From NCBI RefSeq assembly GCF_902459465.1, contig NC_047068.1:18003195-18067194 (forward strand): a stretch of DNA of 64,000 bases, read 5' to 3'. This DNA comes from Asterias rubens. Taxonomy: Eukaryota; Echinodermata; Asteroidea; Forcipulatida; Asteriidae. Below are positions 59,201-64,000 of the stretch, piece after piece; position 1 is the stretch's first letter, and each line of letters opens with the position of its first letter. The position numbers were made by a program, and so were the translations under genes. The notes under the pieces were generated by a model, which saw nothing but the letters and a program-made list of their open reading frames with translations, was not told the DNA's origin and did not search any database.

Positions 59201-61001
59201 GCCTCTGGATATTTTCCAGCCAGGAGCTGGTGCTAGGCCTCCCCTGGAGTTGTTGGCGATGCAAAGAGCGTTTTTAGCTGGGTTGTTGTCAGCCAGGCGA
59301 GCGACATGACAAAAGAAAGCAGAACGGCGGCATTGAATCACTCAGACTGGCAAACCCACAACTCCAACAGACCAACTCACAACTCCGACAAAGGCTATCC
59401 TGTCCTATATATTGAACACCATAGACACAAGTTGTAGGAACCTTGAACAAGAGGTTGTGTTTAGATGCTAGGGTAATGAAAGAAGAACTGGTGTACAACG
59501 GTCAATGTTGGTTATTTTTCATTGGAAACTGTGGTGGAGGGTGTTGTCTTGTTTCTTTGTGGTGGGGATCAGGCATAGACAGCTATTGCCAGACTGCCCT
59601 TGTCCCATGGTGAACACGGTGAACTTGATGCTTGGGTGTTGCTGGTTGAGGTATCTGTATAGCATTTTGGGGGGCTGATGGGTAGAGTCGGGCCACATCA
59701 TCAGTTCGAATGAGCTCTTGTGGGAATTTGGAGAGGCAAAAACTGTATAAGAATACTCAATATTAAGGCATCACTGCTGGTTCGATTTGTTTAGCACCCA
59801 ATCGTTTACTCTCAAGAGGGAGCAACGAAGTGCTGTGAGTAAATTGTAAACGCTGTTACTGCAAACAACTATGTAGTGCATACTGAAAATGTAGAAATAT
59901 TGTAATTAAATGTCTATACATGTATTTACACGGTTTTGCATGTATCAGTACAACAATCAAGGGGCTAGAATGGCATGTTTTATTTTATCCCCACTTTCGA
60001 AAAATGTAACTCCCCCCACAAAAGGGGCAGGAATAAAGACAGTTATTAATTTTTAAATAATTATTTTACTATTATTATGTATTTTAGTCTAAAAGCTAAA
60101 AGAATGAGCAGAGAAAAGCAAATTTAGTCAAAATTAACATATTACATTTTTTACCCCCCACTTTCTTAAAAATACGACTCCGCCCACTAAAGGGGCAGAA
60201 TTTAAGACAGTTATTAATTTTTAAATAATTATTGAACTGTTATCATGTATTTTAGTCTAAAAAAAATGAGCAGAGAAAAGCAAATTTAGTCAAAATGACA
60301 TTACATTTTTTACCCCCCTTCTTTCTTAAAAATATGACTCCGCCCACAAAATGGGCAGAATTCAAGACAGTTATTAATTTTCAAATAATTATTGAACTGT
60401 TATCATGTATTTTAGTCTAAAAAAATGAGCAGAATTGTTTTTCAAATAGTCAAAACTGACATTTAAATTTGTTACCCCCCACTTTCTTAAAACGTAGCCC
60501 CACCCCTAAAATGGGTGAGATCCAAGATGGGTCCAAGTCTTAAAATGATCTTTAGGGTGTATGTAACAACTGTAGGAAGTTTCATGCTTTTACCACAAAG
60601 TGCACAATTTGTCCACATATGGGCCTTAGCAGCTGGACTAATGTGCAGAGTCTGCAACCTCCAGAATTGTAACATCTGGGAGGTTCCTGGAACGGGGGGA
60701 GAACCCCGTTTTTAGGCCTACACGAAAGTTATTCTCATACGACGTCAAAATCTCATGGATAACAAAAAATATTGAGAAGTTTCAATCCGAAACATTGCAA
60801 ATTAGTTACACATCAGTATTGATTATAATTCTTCGCAAACATGGGAAGCGACTGTCAATGTGGGGAGTTCTGTTTCTTTTGATTTACCTTTCTAACTTTC
60901 CCGTTGTCAAGATTCATCTGGTCGAGGTAGCCTGTCCTAAGCCTCTTACATTCGTCATCCATAAGAGCCGGGTAGGAATCTGTACCACCAAAGGCTGCCA
61001 T
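52289..61001 (-). CDS. PH-PTB adaptor protein of the DOK/IRS type, short form
   Basis: Six exons in minus order: 61001-60888, 54981-54948, 54775-54515, 53722-53519, 53032-52886 and 52365-52289. Phases 0,1,1,1,1 close and the product is 278 residues. Residues about 22-145 form a PH domain: it opens TGYLDQMNLDNGKVRKRWVI, followed by LFQVKIYKNE, then AYWAVILVTDTVVF, and the helix ESWVVKTLKGF with the conserved Trp. Residues about 148-236 read as an IRS-type PTB domain: FQMTLHVTRHALSLV, RWELSKISNYWSRDGIFFFK and DFEMKAESEAHARRMR. A short Pro/Ser tail ends LLSPEDI. PH-PTB order is that of DOK proteins, which bind phosphoinositides and NPxY phosphotyrosine peptides under receptor kinases. Here the long Tyr-rich tail is missing. 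The first exon lies across a 5.9-kb repeat-filled intron; its ATG could instead lie further upstream in the same open frame. Confidence 0.8.
52413..52625. mobile_element. GGGCCCAATTT inverted-repeat element, degraded
   Basis: Left ggcctaatttcataaagc, interior gctaagcaaaagatgagtg and taactttggctggtaacc as in the family. The right end (cttgggcttatggaagtgg) is decayed. Confidence 0.45.
53168..53216. repeat. Compound microsatellite: AT, poly-T, poly-G
   Basis: About twelve AT repeats, then about ten T, then about fifteen G in direct succession, in an intron of the PH-PTB gene. T-then-G runs also occur near 33270, 39370 and 39442. Confidence 0.9.
54015..54240. mobile_element. GGGCCCAATTT inverted-repeat element, best-preserved copy
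   Basis: Left gggcccaatttcatagagct then gctttaagca; right tgcttaagcagctcaataaa then aattgggccc. 226 bp, in an intron of the PH-PTB gene. Confidence 0.75.
54349..54412 (-). repeat. tRNA-like fragment
   Basis: On the minus strand tggctctgcctagtagg could be an A-box region and gggttcgaatcctacc is a perfect B box. No closing stem is seen, so it is probably a SINE or tRNA relic. Confidence 0.3.
55188..55463. mobile_element. Inverted-repeat element, GCTCTGCTTAC subfamily
   Basis: Left ggcccaatagcatggctctg then cttac; right gtaagcagagccatgaaactgggcc. About 275 bp, in PH-PTB intron 1. Relative of 11230-11468. Confidence 0.65.
56322..56830 (+). repeat. Left arm of a 4-kb-spaced inverted pair
   Basis: Contains agctgctaagg, ttgtgcactttgtggtaaaa, gcatgaaattt, then ttaagacttggacccatctt and repeated tgtgggcggag units. 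The inverse of the same series occurs at 59985-60660. Confidence 0.6.
57870..58640 (-). mobile_element. Non-LTR retrotransposon reverse-transcriptase relic in PH-PTB intron 1
   Basis: The minus frame at 58229-57870 reads YLGVTLDRCLSFKTHVAKTK, then SKLTGTRWSASPDTFRSTAL, YACPVWERSTHTKKID and RLITGCLRPTPTDSLYKLSG. These are the LGVTLD and CPVW landmarks of the late reverse-transcriptase region. Upstream (58636-58274) the frame is broken, but ends VKPNAN where the family has a KPNPxK-type motif. The copy is frameshifted and inactive. Confidence 0.75.
58655..59100 (+). mobile_element. Second, opposite-strand reverse-transcriptase relic
   Basis: On +, fragments in shifting frames (SSALAIC, CHWG, YCDPVWRNSQ, then MRTIAGA and DWLPVLS) line up with the LALCYSxAEYCAPVW region of the same kind of element. 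It is badly frameshifted. Boundaries are approximate. Confidence 0.4.
59985..60660 (-). repeat. Tandem array (unit about 160 bp) forming the right arm of the inverted pair
   Basis: Three near copies starting at about 59990, 60159 and 60321, plus a partial fourth at 60480. Each has ctttcttaaaaata, gactccgcccac, gacagttattaattttt, atcatgtattttagtctaaa and tgagcagagaaaagc. The end at 60515-60650 is the inverse of 56322-56440. Confidence 0.75.
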
Positions 61002-61135
61002 GCCAAAGGCTCGCCCAATAATGAAGGGAAAAAATGCCACTGAAAGGATGTCAGAAATTAATGATTTGATGTTCATGATTGTGATTAATAGAAACAAAAT
61101 CTCAGAGATTGGTCGTAGCAAAGATGAATGGTTAA

Positions 61136-61514
61136 AGGCAGTGGACACTATTGGTAATTACTCAAAATAATTATTAGCATAAAACCTTTCTTGGTGACAA
61201 GTAATGGGGAGAGGTTGGTGGTATAAAACATTGTGAGAAGCAGCTCCCTCTGAAGTGCCATAGTTTTGGAGAAAGAAGTAATTTTCCACGAATTTGATTT
61301 CGAGACCTCAAGTTTAGAACTTGAGGTCTCGAAATCAACCATCTAAACGCACACAACTTCGTGTGACAAGGGTGTTTTCTTCTTTCATTATTATCTCGCA
61401 ACTTTGATGACCGATTGAGCTCAAATTGTCACAGGTTTGTTATTTTATGCATATGTTGAGATACACAAACTGTGAAGGCTAGTCTTTGACAATTACCAAT
61501 AGTGTCCACTGCCT
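61136..61514. mobile_element. TTAA-flanked MITE, GGCAGTGGACACTATTGG family, best copy
   Basis: 379 bp. Left end aggcagtggacactattggt, right end accaatagtgtccactgcct, perfect inverses over the first 20 bp. TTAA at 61132-61135 and 61515-61518. The centre is a long palindrome, tttcgagacctcaagtt against aacttgaggtctcgaaa. Confidence 0.9.
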
Positions 61515-61738
61515 TTAAAAATGTTCTTCTATGGAATGGGTATGTGAATTTTTTGTGACTCTGTGTGGTAGCAGACTGGGGATAAAAATTGACATAAATA
61601 TATTTTATTAATAAAAAATAACAGTACTTCGAAGTGAAAATGTTCTCAAAATGCATTAAACTATATATCGAAAGCTGTTGTTCTTCTTACCTTGCCATTA
61701 TTTTTCAGAGTCATTACTAAACGTATACAGACCATTAA

Positions 61739-62090
61739 AAACACGGGACACCTGTGGTAATATTGTCAAAGACCAGTCTTCTCACCTGGTGTAGCTCAAC
61801 ATTATGCCCAATAACAAAAACCTGTGAAAATTTTAACTCAGGTCGTCGAAGTTGCGAGATAATGGAAGAAAAGACACCTTTGTCACACAAAGTTGTGTGA
61901 TTTCAGATGCTTGATTTCGAAATCAGTTCAAATATTATGTTACTTAGAAATTCCTTGTTTCTCAAAAACTACGTTACTTCAGATGGAGCCGTTTCTCACA
62001 ATGATTTATAACAGCTCTCCATTGCTCGTTACCAAGTAAGCTTTTATGCTAACAATTATTTTGAGTAATTACCAATAGTGTCCAGTGCTT
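61739..62090. mobile_element. TTAA-flanked MITE, GGCAGTGGACACTATTGG family, diverged copy
   Basis: 352 bp with TTAA at 61735-61738 and 62091-62094. Ends aaacacgggacacctgtgg and ccaatagtgtccagtgctt. It lacks part of the central palindrome. Confidence 0.75.
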
Positions 62091-62636
62091 TTAATAAGTC
62101 AGTATGCCCCTATAGGCCTGCCATTCTGAAACAATACTCTGCATAGCAACGTTAGATGACCCATAAGTCCACATGCCGTTCCTATTGACTCGAATGCAGA
62201 CACATAATATTGGATTGGTAAATATGGAATGAATCATGCATCACCGCACACAAAATAATATGAATTAAGTATATAATTTTCTCGGTGTTGGAAATAACAT
62301 CTGTTTTAAATTAAACATCTGTTTTAAAATAAGATGGTCTTATGCATATTTCGAAATTGACAGTTTTCAATCTTTTAGGTGGGTCCATTATAATGTGTGA
62401 TGCACATACTGTGTGTTGTATTTCGTTGAAGCTGGCTTGTTCGTATATTTATGGCTGGACAATTTAGTTTAAAAAAAATCACGACAGCCTGGTTACATTT
62501 TCAATTAAAATATTGCCATGGCAATGGTTTTGTTCAATCTGGGAAAGTGTAGATTTGGTGTGCGATCCGTAATCTATAATCTGATATTCTTATCCACTTT
62601 GATACTTATCTGCATGATATACGATCTATCTGATCT

Positions 62637-62813
62637 GGGCCCAATTTCATAAAGCCTACAAGCACAAAAACCTGGTAAGCACGGGGAAATCTTGCTTAGC
62701 AAGAACAGGTTAACAACCAACATTCAATGAAGTTTACATTGTTGCGACTGGTGCCCTGCTTAGCAAAGGCATTTTGTAACTAGTGTTTTCTGGAGCTTTA
62801 TGAAATTTGCCCC
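62637..62813. mobile_element. GGGCCCAATTT inverted-repeat element, short copy
   Basis: Left gggcccaatttcataaagcc, right ggagctttatgaaatttgcccc. 177 bp, with a compact gcttagcaaga interior. Confidence 0.65.
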
Positions 62814-64000
62814 GATTTAATATAATATTCTGATCTACTGATCCGCTCTGATTATTATTTGATCCATCTGATCTGGATCTATCCTTATATATAAACATGA
62901 AGCGATCATAAATTAACCTAAAAAAATACATTTGGGCAGGTGCCGGGTTCCGAGCCTGTTTCTGCCTTACACTAAAACTCAGGAACTTCTATACAAAGGT
63001 CAAATTTATATGAAGTCAAATATTGCTTTCACTGAGGCCTATGCGTGTATAGTGGATATCGAGTTACTCTTAATGCAGAAGACCTAATGGCGTCGGGGAT
63101 CAATAGCTCATAACACAAAATGATGAGTTCTAGATGTGTAGTGTAGGGAAAACAGGCTTTTCTGTCATCACAAATTCATAGAGTCTTCTATAACGAAGAC
63201 ATCCCAAATGCAGATCGAAACGTCAACTTCTTAAAAATATTAAATTCTGCACACGCGCCCCTTATACCTACCATAGGTGCATCTTAGTTGCTTTTTAGTA
63301 AAAAGAATTTTGTTTAGTAATTTAAACAAATCATTTATTTGTTTCTTCATGCATTGAACCCACCCCTATAAACCTCTTCACCCGCGCACCCAAACTTGTG
63401 AATAATATATAGATTTCATTTTAAAAAGCAACTTAAAAATGCACTTGCCCGTTAGAAATACTTCCATGTCCCAGAAAAATATATTGTTCCCCAACTTCTG
63501 ACTTCTTATTTCGGTTTGCCTGTTCTCAACATGGGTAAACGGAGTTCTTCTTTTTCTTTTGGTGGGAAAGTGTATAGTTACAGCGTCTTTGTTGTTCACA
63601 TTTTTTGGATACAGACAACTTTAATAAATTCATGAATTCGCTTTAGAAAAAAACACCTGCTATACCTTTAAATATAGTTGACGTATTATTTCTATGTAAT
63701 TAAATCTAGTGTTCATGGCACAATACATAGCGTCAAAATTCACGCTCGGCTGCGATGTACTGCAGCGCTCTCATCAAAGCCCATTTCTTCATCTTCTTCG
63801 GTTGCCAAGAAAACAATATTAATTTCTGTAGCAATGTGTGCCCAGCTGCGTTGAAACACACCGTCCGGACTCCATGTAGGTTTCTAGTCCTCGGAACATA
63901 TTCTCCGTATTTTATCATCTTTCACGATTAACGGGATGTATGTGCCGTGTCGCCACCCATCACTCCACGGGTAAGAACAGTCTTCATCCTCGGTGAATTT

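Larger units (their letters stand above)
61002..64000. other. Upstream of the PH-PTB gene to the window edge
   Basis: No confident gene. It holds two TTAA-flanked MITEs (61136-61514 and 61739-62090) and an inverted-repeat element (62637-62813). An open minus frame of 38 residues touches the right edge (64000-63885, stop TAG) and includes YPWSDGWRHGTYIPL; it could be the end of a gene lying to the right, but nothing supports that beyond its composition. Confidence 0.45.

Overview
The window looks like nuclear DNA of an echinoderm, most likely a sea star. The basis is AT-rich sequence, short exons separated by large introns, deuterostome gene families, and a very high load of short palindromic non-autonomous transposons. 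The repeat with ends reading GGCAGTGGACACTATTGG, and the one beginning GGGCCCAATTTCATAGAGC, are types I associate with sea-star genomes; that association is from memory and was not searched.

Seven genes can be resolved to exon level, with splice phases that close. From left to right: a last exon (549-672) and a complete two-exon gene (2721-3787) of a tandem pair of small proline-rich proteins with PPxY tails; survivin BIRC5 (6785-8699, +); CCDC96/CFAP184 (10378-16737, -), convergent with BIRC5; thymidine kinase TK1 (17040-21566, +), divergent from CCDC96 across a 302-bp promoter region; a LITAF-domain protein (26470-29767, +); a class A GPCR (35715-38130, -); ribosomal protein RPL38 (46118-50629, +); and a PH-PTB adaptor of the DOK/IRS type (52289-61001, -). 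A weak extra candidate gene lies near 43.1-43.6 kb.

BIRC5 and TK1 are both S/G2/M-regulated proliferation genes and lie about 8 kb apart. They are also neighbours on human 17q25.3, and RPL38 is on 17q25.1, so part of this block may be ancient deuterostome synteny. The three PPxY-bearing genes (the tandem pair and LITAF) suggest NEDD4-type ubiquitin-ligase or endosomal partners. This is inference.

The rest is repeats. There are several TTAA-flanked MITE families, a large family of GGGCCCAATTT inverted-repeat elements, LINE reverse-transcriptase relics (introns of the GPCR and of the PH-PTB gene, and near 45.7 kb), tRNA-derived SINEs, nested insertions with readable target-site duplications, a roughly 35-40-bp minisatellite in the probable 3' UTR of the LITAF gene, and a 15-bp motif repeated six times in RPL38 intron 1.

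The most novel-looking signals are two DNA elements (23725-24271 and 42366-42885) sharing ends built from repeated CAACTC units and flanked by 8-bp duplications, and two miniature (75 and 50 bp) inverted-repeat elements (25394-25468 and 46306-46355). I found no CRISPR, operon, phage or bacterial feature.
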